A stretch of DNA of 64,000 nucleotides, taken from positions 28,976,001 through 29,040,000 of the forward strand of contig NC_056760.1 in NCBI RefSeq assembly GCF_018687715.1, given 5' to 3'. Every line of letters begins with the position of its first letter. Position 1 is the stretch's first letter. This DNA is from Carya illinoinensis (lineage: Eukaryota; Streptophyta; Magnoliopsida; Fagales; Juglandaceae). A model generated the notes under the pieces. The model was given only the letters and a program-made list of their open reading frames with translations. It had not been told where the DNA came from and searched no databases. A program made the translations under genes and the position numbers. Below, one piece after another: positions 1 to 12,480 of the stretch.

Positions 1-861
1 AATACCATATGTTATACCATGAATAGCCTGTCACATACATGTTAGTAAGCATGACTACATGTTATAAAGCATGATTACATAACATGATTATATATCAAGA
101 AGGATGAATACATATCAGTAAGCATGAAGCATGGTTAGATGTCATGAAGCATGATTACATGTCTTGAAGCATGAAAAATCTTTTATCACGAACCAAATGC
201 TAGGATGAGGGATTATTCTAGTGGAACTCCTCTATCCACTTTGTAGTGATTAAAAATGAAGCGGAATCCTATGAATTGACGAAAAACTGTCAACTATTTC
301 AAATGATATCATAAGGTCCCAGAGCAAATATAAGAGCACTTCAACAAGTAGGTGCACAAGAATGCTCATGGTGAAGGTCATTTTGCATTGCCTGAGTATC
401 TCTCAAGACGCAGCTAGAACAGGCAAAAACATGTTGTGTAGTGTGGAAACTAGTAGATGCACACAGTCTTAATGGAAAACCATGAGGCACTATACCAATG
501 ATGAATGGTTTCGTTGATGTACCATAAGTATGATGAAAGATGATTCATAATGTTCTCTGTAAGAAAATGTGCTAAGATATTTTCTAAAAGATGTTAAGGA
601 AACTGGATGGGAGCAAAATGCAGTTTTTGTCAAGCATATCCATGCGTCCATTTCATGTTTATTATCTATCATGTTTATACTATCTCTATGTAGTTGGTTG
701 TATAACTTACTGATATTTCAAAATGGTAGAAGTTTTAGCAGGGCTGGATCTAGCTAGTCAAGATAATAATGAACACATCCCCTTGGATGAAGTTGATTGG
801 GGATGAGCCCAACCCGAACATGAGAATGGAGTCAATAACAATGTTTTTGAAGATGATTTTT
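1..861. other. Degenerate non-coding sequence, LTR-like traces
   Basis: No gene is supported here. A stretch at about 185-260 (a tract reading 'atgctaggatgagggatt' followed by 'gtggaactcc') is recognisably similar to 21,897-21,955, where the same phrase sits in an LTR-like block; a related phrase occurs inside the chromovirus LTR near 45,520-45,560. The left part is built of short degenerate repeats of 'aagcatgattacat'. I infer an old, decayed LTR fragment, but no terminus can be seen. Confidence 0.35.
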
Positions 862-3800
862 TGTGACGCCCCCAAATTCCGTTTGGGATCGGACGGACAT
901 TTGAAGCGTCGAGACATGCAACACAAGGTTACATGCCCCCGTTCATGACATATAAGATGCAATATTCCTAACATGCATCTAACATTATGCAATATTCGCA
1001 GCGGATAATTTTTTTTTTCTTTAGCAATACTATGCACCAAACTGAAAATATCCCAAATACTTAAAACATACTTCATATATAAAGATCCATTGAATAACTA
1101 AGATCACAGCACTAGTCCAAAATAGTTATGATCCAAAAGTATTGGAGATGCAACTCCATCGTACAAGTAGTAATTTAACTACTATATTAACATTAACGAC
1201 ACACCGTCGTTCAGTCGACTGTGTCTAGTTGGTCAGCTCTTGATCCTCCTTCAGTTCCTGTAACAAGATCTACCATTCGGGGGGAATGGTAGTTGGGACT
1301 ACCACAGTGAGATTTGATTACAAATCTCAGCAAGTTAACAAAAAACTTCCACACAGGCTAATGATGCATGGATGACAGTAAAAGCATAAATGCATAATCA
1401 ATTTCATAAGTAATTAAAGCATAACTTAGCATACAACATAGCATAATTGACATAACTTAAATTGAAACATGAATTGAACTTAATTGACATGAACTTGATC
1501 TGAAACTTGACTTAGCATGAACTTGCTCTGAAACTTGAATTAACTTGAAAAATATATACTCCACAGTTGTTGTGGCCCCATGTATTCTACGTGTAAATAC
1601 AGACTCCACAGTTGTTGTGGCCCCATGTATTCTACGTGTAAATACAGACTCCACAGTTGTTGTGGCCCCATGTATTCTACGCAAACTTGACTTAACATGA
1701 AAAATGCATACTCCACAGTTATTGTGGCTCCATGTATTCTACGTGTAAATACATACTCCACAGTTGTTGTGGCCTCATGTATTCTACACATCACAATGTA
1801 GTTAAATACATACTCCACAGTTGTTGTGGCCCCATGTATTCTACACAAACTGAATGTACTCAAGATGAAACGTGACTGGAATACGAAAGGACTGAAGCCC
1901 TGACGTAACATAACGTGACTTGAACATAACTTGAAATACATGACCAACTTGAGATAAAAACATTTCGTAACATGGCATAACATATAATAGACCACATATT
2001 TAACATGACATACTTGTAATGTACAGTAATACATGACAGAATATATTATGTAACAGATAAAAATTTATGACAGAATAAATTTTGTATAATAGACAATTAC
2101 GTGATAACTTGGTATGGCATGACATATATGATAACATACATACATACACCGTAGTTCTTTTACTTAGCACACATACACAGTAGACTGCTAGTAAGTTAAA
2201 AGCTAACTTACCTCGATCTCCGCGTTTCTTACAAAACCTTAAGCGCGATCACAAGGAACTGTAATTAGTGATTCTAAAAGTTAGCACTAAATCACTAATA
2301 AATTGAAATATGGAAAATACTAACTTAAAGAGTAAAATTTCTATTTTACTCTCTGCATGTAGGAAAATGATCGTTTTACCCATAACTTAAGGATTTTCCA
2401 TACTAACTCCAAAAGTCACCAAAATTTACATGCCTTATATAAATTTTATTCTCAATTCAAATATCAATTTAGAAAAATTTAAAACTAATCACAACTATTA
2501 AAACTCCATAGGGCCGAAATTCTCATATGCTATTTCTATTGATTTTTGTTTCCAACTTGTTTTGATCAACCTTTTGATCTATGACTTATAAATATGTGAT
2601 CTTCAAACCAAACCATCACATGGTTTAAAAAGATGTCCTAAAACATATATAAGCTTCTAATTCAAGATCACATGGTTAAAAATTAACCAAAACATAAATT
2701 TAGCCAAGAACATCCACACTTTGGCTTATCTGAATATCTCTTTACATAAAATTTCATATCTTTGAAACTAACATCAAATATCTTCAAAATAATAAGATAA
2801 CATGTATATAAGATGCTTAGGATCCTCCAGTAAAATTATCAAAGTCATTAGAATAGGTTTAGACCACCAAAGAGTTAAACTTTCTCAAAACAGAAACTGT
2901 TTTTCCTCTTCCAGTTTCTAAGTTTCTAAATCTAAGAAAATCTTTCATCAAAACCTTTAATCATGCAAAAATCCTCAACCAATAGTCATATATACATGTT
3001 AAAAATACTCCATAAAACTTTCGGACCAATATCTATCCATTAGCTTGGTCAAAAACTCCAAACTATAACATACTCTCCAGATTCACGCCCAGAATGACCT
3101 TTCCATGGTTAAAAATACTTTTGACTGACCAAATGACCATGGAATGATACAAAAAATACATCTACAGAAACTAGACTCAAAGAGAAACAAATTATATGGA
3201 GGAGACTTTAGGATAAAACACTTACAAAAGCTTCGAAATGGGCATGCAAAATAACTCCTAAAAGCTGTCCGAGAGAAAGTGTTTGATATTTTTTTAAAGG
3301 AACGTGTAAATGAAGATAAGTTTGTGGGTGATGGCTGGAGATACTTATGGACGAGATAAGGAAGATGATAAGGCTGGAGTTGAGAGTTGAGTGTAGTTTT
3401 CTCCTACCCAAAATATCTATAAAAGATTATCTCAAAATATTCTATCTAATAATATCTACAAAAATCAGCTTAAGATATTTTCCAAATGTGGAGTAGACTT
3501 GGAAGAGTAAGGTGGCTAAAATCTTTCCATGTGTCTAAATAAAATTTCGCTAACCTAATTTGGACATTACACATTGTGATTTTGAAAACACTGCGCTTAG
3601 TATGTTTACCGAGGTTACTATTCACTCCAAAAATAAACGTAATAAACTTAATACTAAAAAATCCTAAATATTCACTTAAGCTTAGTGGTGTAGACTATAA
3701 TGTATTCTGACACTTCTAACTATCTCAAATAATTAAAATCGCATTTCTGGCACCATAGTGAGTGATAACACTAACTATGTTGACAGGCTAAAATCTATGT

Positions 3801-3891
3801 GATTAGTCGATTCGTGTAAACTTACGGAGTTTTCAGGAGGTTCTTAAAGTCAAAAAAAATTCCACAATTGAATTTCTAGTGGGCTGTTACA
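862..3891 (-). mobile_element. Solo LTR of a Ty3/gypsy-type retrotransposon
   Basis: Read on the minus strand this begins TGTAACAGCCC and ends GGGGGCGTCACA, the same terminal bases as the complete chromovirus LTR ending at 53,742. It is flanked by TTTTT on both sides (857-861 and 3892-3896), a possible 5-bp target duplication, although a T run is weak evidence. No gag or pol lies beside it, so it looks like a solo LTR left by recombination between two LTRs. At about 3.0 kb it is longer than the complete LTR; a 45-bp tandem repeat explains part of that. No protein-coding content. Confidence 0.6.
1554..1850 (-). repeat. 45-bp tandem repeat, six copies, in the solo LTR
   Basis: The core CTCCACAGTTGTTGTGG followed by 'ccccatgtattctac' starts near 1559, 1604, 1649, 1711, 1756 and 1812. 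Spacing is exactly 45 bp between most copies, with longer gaps before the fourth and sixth. Copies differ by only one or a few bases. The core contains an internal near-palindrome (CCACAGTTGTTGTGG). Open frames across it are only a consequence of the 45-bp period. Confidence 0.85.
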
Positions 3892-3896
3892 TTTTT

Positions 3897-6429
3897 ATTA
3901 CCATTGACAAGATAAAAGAGTTGATTTGCTGGTTTTGTTTCTGTTATTTAAAGACTATATTTCATTTTCTAGTATGTATTAAGGAGTTAGTTGACTCGCT
4001 CAAAATTGAATAGCACAAAAGCTCTCCCAAGTGTAGGAGGATGTCGCGTAATAATTAGGAATAAAATTCCTAGATCATCTCCACAAGGAAAGCTTGCTTA
4101 AAATCTAACCCGTGAAAAATGGTGACAACATTCACAAAGAAAAAATAAAAATGGTGATATATACAATGAATGGAAGAGTGCAAGGGGAATGAAAAATATA
4201 CTGGTCGTGAACCATATTCATATTTTTAGATTTTTGAGTGTAGCAAAGAAAAATAAATGACATCAAATTAAATAAGCAGAAATTCAAAAGCAAGTAAAAT
4301 AAATGACATCAAATTAAACCTGCAGGAATTTAAATGAAAGCTTTAAAGTGTAAGAAAAATAAATGACATCAAATTAAACAAACTGAAATTAAAATAAACT
4401 GGAGAAATAGAGCTAAAGGTGGAAGAAGAGAGATGGGCAGCATAGTGTGGCCAAGGGGCTCTACAACTATGCTGAACGGTGAAATTTGGGGGTTGGCCGA
4501 AAACCAGTCTACAACCCTCTAGCAAGCGTCCATTCTCTGATCTCTTTCTCACAAAATAAACTGGAGAAAAACTACAAGTGGAGGAGGAAGGATGGGCAGG
4601 AACAGTGTGGCCAAGAAGCTCTACAACTGCGCTGCCGTCTCCCTCTCCTCACCTGAGTTCTCTCAAAAACTAAAGAAAAGCTTAGGAAAAACTACACTTT
4701 GGCTCTCTCGACTGAATGATCCAGCACACTTTCTCACTTCTCCTTCAATCCTTTTTCTAGGCATGTTGCCTCCAAAAGCTGAAGTCAAAAGCTGTCTTGC
4801 AGTGCATCTCTTTTTCGTGATTTACTCTACAGTGCCTTTAGGAGAGCCGAGTCCATATCATTTGATGCAGGTGCTTGAAGACCACTTGAAGATAGATTGA
4901 TGTGTTGTGCTTTCGGATAGAAAAGTCAAGGTGGGTCCATTTTAAGAATAAGCATGCATGTAGTTTTGGCTCCTCGGATCCTCCTCGAGTCTAATTCCGT
5001 GTGACTTATTAAATTACCATCATCTTGTAGAGTAAGTACAGCTTTTTCCGTGGGGTCTACTTTGATATAACATGAAGAGCAAGGTATGGTGATGAATGTG
5101 CATGTGCACTTGAAGACAAACCGTGCCATGTGAGGTTGCAACTTTTTCGTGTGAAATTAAATCCATTGAAAGTCCATCAGCTTGTAAAGTAGTCCATGGG
5201 GTCCACTCCCATCTAGAGCAAGGTGTGAGGACGCATGACACTTTACTCTAATTTGCTTTTCCATGTACTTTGTGTGGTCCCATTAAATAGTTAAGGCAAG
5301 CCAAAATCCGTATGGTTCCTTCACTCATGTGCTTGATTTGAATTCTTTATTCTTTTCATGATCCCACATAATTGATTGTGTCTATTAGCAAATTGTCTTG
5401 TTTTGAAAAGATATGAAAGGTGGATAATTAATGTTCGTGTGCATGTGCAATGGCTTGTGCAATCAGCAATGCCCTGCACTTGGATATATAAATTATCAGT
5501 GTGAAAGAGTAGGAATTCACTGGAAAGATCTTTATTTAAAAGAAAAATAAATAAAAATAAATAAACAAAAATAAAAATTAAGATTAGAATAAAAAATATA
5601 TTGTGCATGTCAAGAATTATTGCCTAATTAAATTATAGGTTATAAAATTAAGCATAAATCATGATATTAATCAATTTAAATCACAGCTCAAATTTATGCT
5701 TATTAATCATTTTTTTATCTAAAACCAATAATAAAATAATAAAACAATTAAAAATATATTGGTTTTTAAATATGCAATAATGCAGCTCAGTCATTGATAC
5801 TCCATAACTATGCTTTTGAAATTTGGTAAAGCCTTACTTGATGGAAACTTAACAAATAAGGTATGTTTTTAAGTTATTATGAAGTTGGGATTAATAATAG
5901 TTTGTTTTGGTATAATATTTTATTGAATCTTTTAGTTTCATTGTGATTATTCCATATTGTTAGAAGCATGCAAGGTGCATTGTATTCTTATGTCATGTAC
6001 GAGAATATAACCTTGTATTGCATGTTCCAAAGCTTCAATCTCTGTCAAATCCCAAGCAGAAGTACTAGGGGGTGTCATAGAAAGCTAACAATAATTACCA
6101 AAAAGTGTTACATTTATTAATGAACTGGCTCCCTCATTCTACGAAATTACAAAAATATCTATAATTTATTGGTTTTTTTTTTGTAAATATTTATATTTGT
6201 AAGTACATTTTTCCCTTAAAAAAACTTAAATCTTTATTTATACAAGCTAAAAAAGGTCTTCACATTTGACACAAGATATACTTACCTTAATCATTAAAAA
6301 CAATATGTGTGGGTTTCCATTTCGTATATCGTGTTCCAAATCCCACAAAATGTGGTGGCCTTATTGGAGGCCACCTCTTGATGGCTCTGCAAGCAGCCAC
6401 CCTTTGAGGGGCCAAAAGTGATTATAAAG
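3897..6429. other. Non-coding, AT-rich, with short local duplications
   Basis: No gene is supported. The phrase 'aaataaatgacatcaaatta' occurs at 4251, 4297 and 4357, and a segment beginning 'aataaactggagaaa' at about 4393 is repeated near 4555 with the following 'gatgggcag...gtgtggccaag...gctctacaact' stretch, giving a roughly 160-bp duplication. The block 4015-4110 looks like the non-coding end of a decayed retroelement, with no boundary. 5,500-6,080 is very AT-rich without visible structure. Confidence 0.5.
6085..6350 (+). repeat. Direct repeat, left copy (flanks the solo LTR)
   Basis: This stretch ('aattaccaaaaagtgttaca' onward to 'gtgttccaaatcccacaaaa') is clearly homologous, in the same orientation, to 9037-9285. 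The two copies lie on either side of the solo LTR at 6435-8764 but are too long and too diverged to be its target duplication. They look like an older duplicated sequence of unknown nature. Confidence 0.7.
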
Positions 6430-6434
6430 GTCAC

Positions 6435-8764
6435 TATGATATTCCATTTTTATGTGTATTTTTATTGTATATTTTTTTAAAACAATTATAATTAGTGATT
6501 TTCTTGTTTTAAATTAAATGTGATTTTTGCGGTATTATTTTATAATTTTTAAGTTGTAAAATTATTTTAACGTGCTTTCTTGCTATTTATTATTGTTTTG
6601 TATTTAAATTACTTTTTAATTTAAATTAGTTTATTTTTTGGCGTTAAAATTATTGTGTTTTGAATTTTATTGTTATATTTTATTTAATCACTATGTTTAA
6701 ATTATTTTATTTAACTTATTATTTTAAAAATAATTTTCGTTTGATTAGTTTCGTGACCTAAGTTGTAAGGGTTGAACCTCATTTATTTCATTCCCTTTTC
6801 TTTTTCTCTTTTTCTTTTTTCTTCTCTTTTTCCTTTCTCTTTTTTTCTTCTTTCCTTCTTCTTCTTTCTCCCCTACTTCTTTCTCCCACGTGCGACGTCC
6901 CCCTCCCTCTCTCCACCCGTTTCCTTCGTCAGCCCCTAGTGTTGCTGTCACACCGGCGTGGCCGCCACCTACCACCCCACCTGGTTCCCCTTTGGCCAGG
7001 TACCCTCCCCCTCCATTTTCAGGCCACCCGAGCCACCATTAGCCTCCACGTGCACCACCAAACCACTGCCCCTTTTTCTTCCCCCTCTACCGTGCGCCAC
7101 CCATTTCTCTTCCCCACTCACAAGCGACCTCACCCCTCCATTTTCCGCCCTCCAATCGTCGCCTAGCTCCTCCACGCACAGCCTCAAGTCGCGTGGTCTT
7201 AGCCTCCCCACGTCGCCATCGGCCACTATTTCTTCACCACATCATCACCAGCCTCCCAGCAACCCAAACCACCCATCCTCAACTCCAATCCATCACCGAT
7301 GAAGTTCAACCAACCCACTCTCCGATTTGCCTCTTTTGGCCTTCAACCACCATTTGTGCCACCATCCGCGGCCAACCACCCCTTCCATTAGCTTCACCAA
7401 TACCCCTAAGCCCTACCCTAGCTTTCCCTAGTCTCTGTTTGTCTCCATTCAATTCGGGTATTTTGTGACCCACGGCCACAGTGCATTTTGCACTATGATG
7501 TTGCCTTTCTGCCACATTTTGTAGCTCGTTGATCATCCGAAAATTATATTATAGTGCTGTAAGTATTTTCCATACTTTCTTTAATATTTAAATATATTTT
7601 TACTTTAACAATACATTGTGATTTGGTTGGTTGTACCGAACTAAGTGTGAGGAGTCGGGGGTCAATTGGATTGGAGGATGGAGATATTTATGTGAATGGT
7701 TGAAGTTGGAATTTGTTGGTTATTGGATATTGGTTTCATGTCATACATTGCATAGTGCATGCATGTTCATGTTTGTAAAAATGAAAACTGCGTTTTCGCG
7801 TAATTGCATGCATGATCATGTGTTGGAAATAGAAACTTGATTTTCATGTGATAAATGATTTTGGGTATGTTTGAAATGAATGGATTGAATAGTTTGAGTC
7901 AAAGGTACTGTAGGGATGGTGGTAAGTAGGGACGGTGGTAGAGTCCCACCTGTTATTCCTGCTTACGGTACACGCGTAGGGATGGTGGTAAGTAAGGATG
8001 ATGGTAGAGTTTTGCTTGCGATTCCTACCTATAGACGGACTTGTAGGGATGGTGGTAAGCAGGGACGGTGGCAGAGTTCCGTCTGTGATCCCCGCGTACG
8101 ATGTACGCGTAGGGATGATGGTAAGTAAGGATGGTGGTAGAGTTCTGCTTGTGATTCCTGCCTAAAATGCTCTGATGGTTTGGTTAATGGGCCATTTTTT
8201 GGAAAAATGGCGGTTGTTTTCAATGGACTGGTAATGTTTTGGGCCAAAATGGAATTTTGGCGTGCGTGGAAAATGTGGATTTTCGGATCTCATGCATATG
8301 GCATCATGTTTATGCATATTGTTGTTGTTTAATTTATTTTTATCTTGTAGGCTATTTGGATTATTACTTACCTGTGATACTGTCTTTGGTATCGTAGATT
8401 TTGATGTAGAGGACGAGGAGGCTGAGCCCGCGGAGGTGGCTCCCCCGGAGGATTGATTTGTGCTCTTAGTTATTATTTGGAAATTATTTTCCATGTCTTT
8501 AAATTATGTATTTTGGATTTATGATGTTACTAGAACTTGTAATATTTTTTGTACGCTCGTGTTTAAGCGAGATTGTTTTTAAATCTATATTTTAAAGTAT
8601 GGTATGTAGTCAACTAACTTTTATTATCCGCTGCGTTATTTTTGTTGTACACATGTTGCATGTACACACACTTGGCACTTGACGATAAGATGCTTGACCC
8701 GTGTTGTCATCATCCCGACGCCTTGATTTTTACATGTCCGTACGTGGGAGTTGGGACCGTCACA
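6435..8764 (+). mobile_element. Solo LTR, chromovirus-like, TSD GTCAC
   Basis: A 2,330-bp LTR related to the complete element at 44,334. Its start (TATGATATTCC) aligns with TGTGATGACCC of that element, the shared 'acctcattt' plus pyrimidine tract follows at about 6,773, the 'gctgtaagtattttcca' phrase recurs at 7,555, and the end is GTCACA. The 5-bp sequence GTCAC stands at both edges (6430-6434, 8765-8769), a convincing target duplication. The first dinucleotide is TA rather than TG, and the first bases show G-to-A and C-to-T changes as expected from decay of methylated DNA. No internal coding region remains, so this is a solo LTR. The GC-rich part 6,880-7,470 yields long but meaningless open frames. 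Confidence 0.85.
7910..8163 (+). repeat. 66-bp tandem repeat, four copies, in the solo LTR
   Basis: The unit opens GTAGGGATGGTGGTAAG and begins at 7910, 7976, 8043 and 8109, so the period is 66-67 bp. It contains two internal half-units ('gggatggtgg' and 'gggacggtgg'). The copies differ at scattered bases. The complete chromovirus LTR has no such array, so expansion is specific to this LTR lineage. Confidence 0.85.
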
Positions 8765-8769
8765 GTCAC

Positions 8770-10288
8770 TCCAAGGGTAGTTCCATCTAAACGGGTGGCA
8801 ATTCAATTAAGGTTAGATATGTAATCTTCAACTTTATAGTGAAAGTCTGGTAGACAATTCAATGAGTGGCCCAAAGGTTTCATCAAAACTAACCTATCAA
8901 ATACACAATAGGGTGCAAATTGAAAGAAATTAAATAATTTGAGGCACTAAATTATTAGCCTTTATAGTTTATAGGTTGGTGTGTAATTTCTAGAAATATT
9001 CATAGTTTGTTTGTGTTATTTTTTAAACAAAGCTTCCTCAGAAAGCTTACAATTACCAAAAAGTCTTACATTTATTGAGGAACTGCTTCCCTCATTTTGC
9101 AAAATTATAAAAATATCCATAACTTATTTTTATAAATACTTATATTTATATTTGTAATTTTTGGCACTGGAATAACATTTTTCCCTTTAAAAAACTTATT
9201 TTTCACGAGATTTGATTACCTTAATCATTAAAAAAATGTGGTTTCTATTTTGTATATTGTGTTCTAAATCCCATAAAAGTTTATGTAATTGAATGATTCC
9301 TCAAGACTTTGATATTTAGAATCTTCTTGCTATGTTTTCACACACCTTTGTGTCCATAATTTACACCAATACTTCTATTAACCATAATACAAGCCTCTAA
9401 GTGATTAGGAATAGTGTTTTTATTTAGTCTGTTAATTTATTTTCTGTCCTTTGTTTGCAGCATTGCCCCCTTGTGATTACTGTAAATTTGTGGGTCTTTT
9501 GTGTTTGTTTTACAGGTGCATCTTATCACGTGATCCTAGAAGTGGATTGTTATGCTTGTTGCAAGTGAAAGTTGAGTTATGGGGGACATAACTAACTGGA
9601 AAGGAAAAGAAAACTATTAAGGAGATGATGGAGAACCAACAGAAGGCAGCTTGGTTTGTTCCTTAATAGCTCAGCCATTTGTAACTACAAGGCAGAATGT
9701 CTTGAAGGCACTACAAATATAGGGACAAGGAAACCTAGTGGAGACTGGGAGGAGAAGGGGTGAGAAAGAGAAGGTATGGATGGGGGAGGCAAGGGAGGGC
9801 CATTACCAATAGTAGAGGAAAAATTGCATAAGGAAAAGGAAAGGAAAATGATATGGGAAAAAAGGAACCGAGTGAAAAGGAGAAAGTGTAGTTCGGCTAG
9901 AATGTAATAATCTTAAAAAATGAAGATGACTTTGTTACAATACATGCAAAAGATGTTGAACCATTTTGAGGTACTGTAGATCAAAACTTTGATGACCCAA
10001 TGATGCCTAATCTACTGCAAGTTGGTATTTAAGGGGTTCCCCTGGCATTTGGCCAAGTCAATGCCAGTGCTCTAGGATGAATGATGGTTATGCGAAGTCT
10101 TACATTAACACTACCTAAATTGTCTCAAGGAAGGAAATAGGAGAAGGTATAACAAGAAAATTAAATGAGAAAAGAAAGAATAATTACGAAGTTTGTATAC
10201 ACATTGTTCATAGCTATCACTTGATGATATGTGATCTACACCAAAAAAAAAAAAAAAAAAAAAAACTTTGCTCTTATGGTGTTACACA
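8770..10288. other. Non-coding, contains right copy of the direct repeat
   Basis: 9037-9285 is the right copy of the direct repeat at 6085-6350. The purine-rich stretch 9,590-9,900 shows no sustained reading frame on either strand, and I recognise no family in it. A run of A occupies about 10,242-10,264. Confidence 0.45.
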
Positions 10289-10447
10289 TCAAAACGTAGT
10301 TACAAGACCTATACCTACCTCCTCTGCAAGCTCATCCCATATAGGAAGAAGTGTAAAGACGACGAGGAAAATAGACAACAAAACAAGAGTTCTCCTCCAT
10401 GTTCCGACATCTGTCACGTCATTTAAACATGGTTTTTCTGGATTTCT
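10289..10447 (-). CDS. Probable terminal exon of an unrecognised membrane protein
   Basis: On the minus strand a good acceptor (CTTTCAG, ending at 10,448) is followed by 52 sense codons and a TGA stop at 10,289-10,291. The other two frames close almost at once. The peptide begins RNPEKPC, contains GTWRR, then a strongly hydrophobic stretch of about 17 residues (TLVLLSIFLVVFTLLPIW) and the acidic, ordered tail DELAEEVGIGLVTTF. That composition looks like real protein: one membrane segment followed by a short C-terminal tail. I do not recognise the family. Candidate upstream exons on the same strand, each bounded by AG and GT, may lie near 10,765-10,812, 11,044-11,121 and 11,463-11,503. A MITE at 10,540-10,742 would sit in the last intron. 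It may be a gene fragment rather than a working gene. Confidence 0.4.
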   Translation of the reverse strand, partial: RNPEKPCLNDVTDVGTWRRTLVLLSIFLVVFTLLPIWDELAEEVGIGLVTTF

Positions 10448-10539
10448 CTGAAAGTAGAACATCCACATTCAATTACTAGAAGGTGACTTATAAGTTGAAA
10501 AGCAAGGACACTGGAAATTTCCATTTTTCTATTGTTTTA

Positions 10540-10742
10540 GGCCGCGTTTCGTTACAAAAACTATCACATCTCATCTCATATAATCATTACAATTTTTTTA
10601 AACTCGCCACATACAAAATACAATAAAAAAAATCAATTTTTTCAAATCACAAAATAAAAATTATATTAAAAAATTATATTATAACAACATTTTATTTAAC
10701 TTTCAACTTTTATCTCATTCATCTATGTAACCAAACGGTACC
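10540..10742. mobile_element. MITE, hAT-like, copy 1
   Basis: About 203 bp, starting GGCCGCGTTTCGTTAC and ending GTAACCAAACGGTACC, so the ends are imperfect inverted repeats. The inside is AT-rich and includes 'catctcatctcatataatc' near the left end and 'ttatctcattcatc' near the right. The same family recurs at 23,231 and, as a half copy, at 57,730. Flanks TTGTTTTA and TTATTATA are a possible but decayed 8-bp target duplication. No coding capacity. Confidence 0.7.
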
Positions 10743-11560
10743 TTATTATAATTTGAATACCTGACATATTAGCACATATAGTTCCCAAGGAAGTGACAAA
10801 GGTCCACCACCTACCATATGAAAAAGATTAAGAGGCCAATATATGGATAGAAACTATAAATTTCAAAGAATATATTGAATAGAGTTACGGAATTGGTGCT
10901 AATCGTAACTTAATTTTTTTGGTGACCCGAGAAATTTCCTTCTTCAAGACATTTCTAAATAACCAACAAAGTGAGTTGAAAAAACAATATTGGAAATATT
11001 CATGCCAATGGGATAATGGCAATAGAATAAGAGCAGATGAACTGTACCACTCCCAATCCAAGCAACGCGCGTGTAAGTTGTCAAACCATAACCAATGAGA
11101 GCATTTTTACCAAAAGCACCCTGACAAAAAAATTATTGATTTGTCATTATTCAATACATAATTCAAGATGAAAATAGATAGACTCATAATCAAATTCATC
11201 ATTTGTTCCACATGAAAAGCCAATAAATAGACATGCTTTTATCTTTGACCAAGTCCAATATAGCCCTTCGTTCATCAAACAAAATTGCGAGAAATTCTAT
11301 AGAGATAACGAACCATCGTTCTAAACTGAGCAAATGTTAATGAATTCAAATGTCAGTGTTCTCACATCCCTTCTTCTCCTTTTGAGAAAATTAAAATTTG
11401 AACTATAAAATGGAATGCATATATACTTCTTTACATTGCATATGGAATGAACAAAAAGTCACCTGAATTTTGGATCTGACTTATGTTCAGTATGAGGAAC
11501 TGCCTGGCACAAAAGGGGTTAGACTATTCTTGAAGTTGAGTAGAAGGCAAAGATGAGAAA
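10743..11560. other. AT-rich; possible upstream exons of the minus-strand gene
   Basis: Two stretches on the minus strand read as plausible short exons. About 11,044-11,121 opens after a TTGTCAG acceptor and translates GAFGKNALIGYGLTT and onward, and about 11,463-11,503 lies between a GTGCCAG acceptor and a GTGACT donor. Codon phase across the joins is not proved and no family is recognised. The remainder shows nothing. Confidence 0.25.
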
Positions 11561-11799
11561 TACCCCATTGATCTAAGGAATTAGCAATAGGCGCTGCAAA
11601 GTGCAACCAATCCAACACGTGGGCATGCAAGCACCTTGCAAACACTTGGCTGACGCGTCACTAAAGGCAAGCACAAAAAGGCCACTTACTGAGAAGGTGG
11701 GAACGAAGAGCCAAGGAAGCCAGTTAATCTAACAAGACAGAGTTACCAGCCAAGGCAAGTAGCACTCTAGAAGAGGCTGGGTAAGTAAGGGAGCCTTGC

Positions 11800-12480
11800 A
11801 GAAGTACACAAAGGGGAGGGGATGACTTGAGGAATCCCTACCCCTCCCTTGACAGAGTGCGGGTTAGTTCTTTGACTACCATATATGACTTTGGAACCCT
11901 ATCTCTTGCAACGGAACACCCTCGATCTTTGCCACTCTTTAGCAAAACAGATCAGGTTCGCAAAATTATACAAGTTATTTACATGAACTTGGTTTAACCC
12001 TCGTAGCTTGAACACACAACTCCAACCTACATTCCCGTTGAGGATCAACGAGCTAGTTTATCCTTAGGGTAGACTGGCCGGCAGCACAAAGAAGTGCGGG
12101 CCTAGTCTCTCGACTACCCCACGTAACCTGAGGCAGCCTTAACGAGTTGCTTGACCCCCCATTACAGCAAAGTGGAGACTAGCTTCTCAGAGGCTTGACA
12201 GATTACCTCCCTAAGGGGACCAAAGGGGAGGGAATGGCCTAGGGTATCCCTACCCCTCCCTCGAAAGAGTGCAGGTTCAGTCTTTCGATTACGCAACACA
12301 ACTTCGAGGCGCCATCTCCCATGAAGAAGAGCCAGGAACCTAAGCTGCATGACAGTGGCTCTACTCAGGTTAGCAAATCTCAGGAATTGTTTACGCTGAC
12401 AAGCGTGTGCCTTTAGCAGTATGGACAAGTATCTGCCACTTACCTTCCTGTTGAGGACCAATTGATCAGTCATGCCTTAA
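11800..12480 (+). repeat. Tandem repeat of about 0.41 kb, two copies plus a partial third
   Basis: The phrase 'aaaggggaggg' followed by 'tatccctacccctccct' or a near variant, and 'gagtgcgggtt', occurs at about 11,812 and 12,220. The matching downstream phrases 'caggtt.gcaaa' (11,953 and 12,366) and 'cccgttgaggatcaa' or 'tcctgttgaggaccaa' (12,030 and 12,450) keep the same spacing. A third, weaker copy begins near 12,800. It is non-coding; the surrounding 11.5-13 kb looks like the untranslated interior or LTR of an unidentified retroelement. Confidence 0.6.

Noticed and set aside
1457..2034. Minus-strand frames with repeated RRIHGATTTVE units
   Set aside because: The repetition follows the 45-bp DNA array inside a solo LTR; 45 is a multiple of three, so any open frame repeats. 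No protein family.
4592..4900. 102-codon frame beginning MGRNSVAKKLYN
   Set aside because: It begins inside a local 160-bp duplication, shows no domain and no splice structure; the second copy has a different frame.
6958..7302. Pro/Ser/His-rich frames at 6.9-7.5 kb
   Set aside because: They lie inside the solo LTR at the same place as the GC-rich non-coding part of the complete LTR.
6085..9285. The two direct repeats as LTRs of one element
   Set aside because: Neither copy has TG...CA ends, PBS or PPT, and the segment between is itself a solo LTR with its own target duplication.
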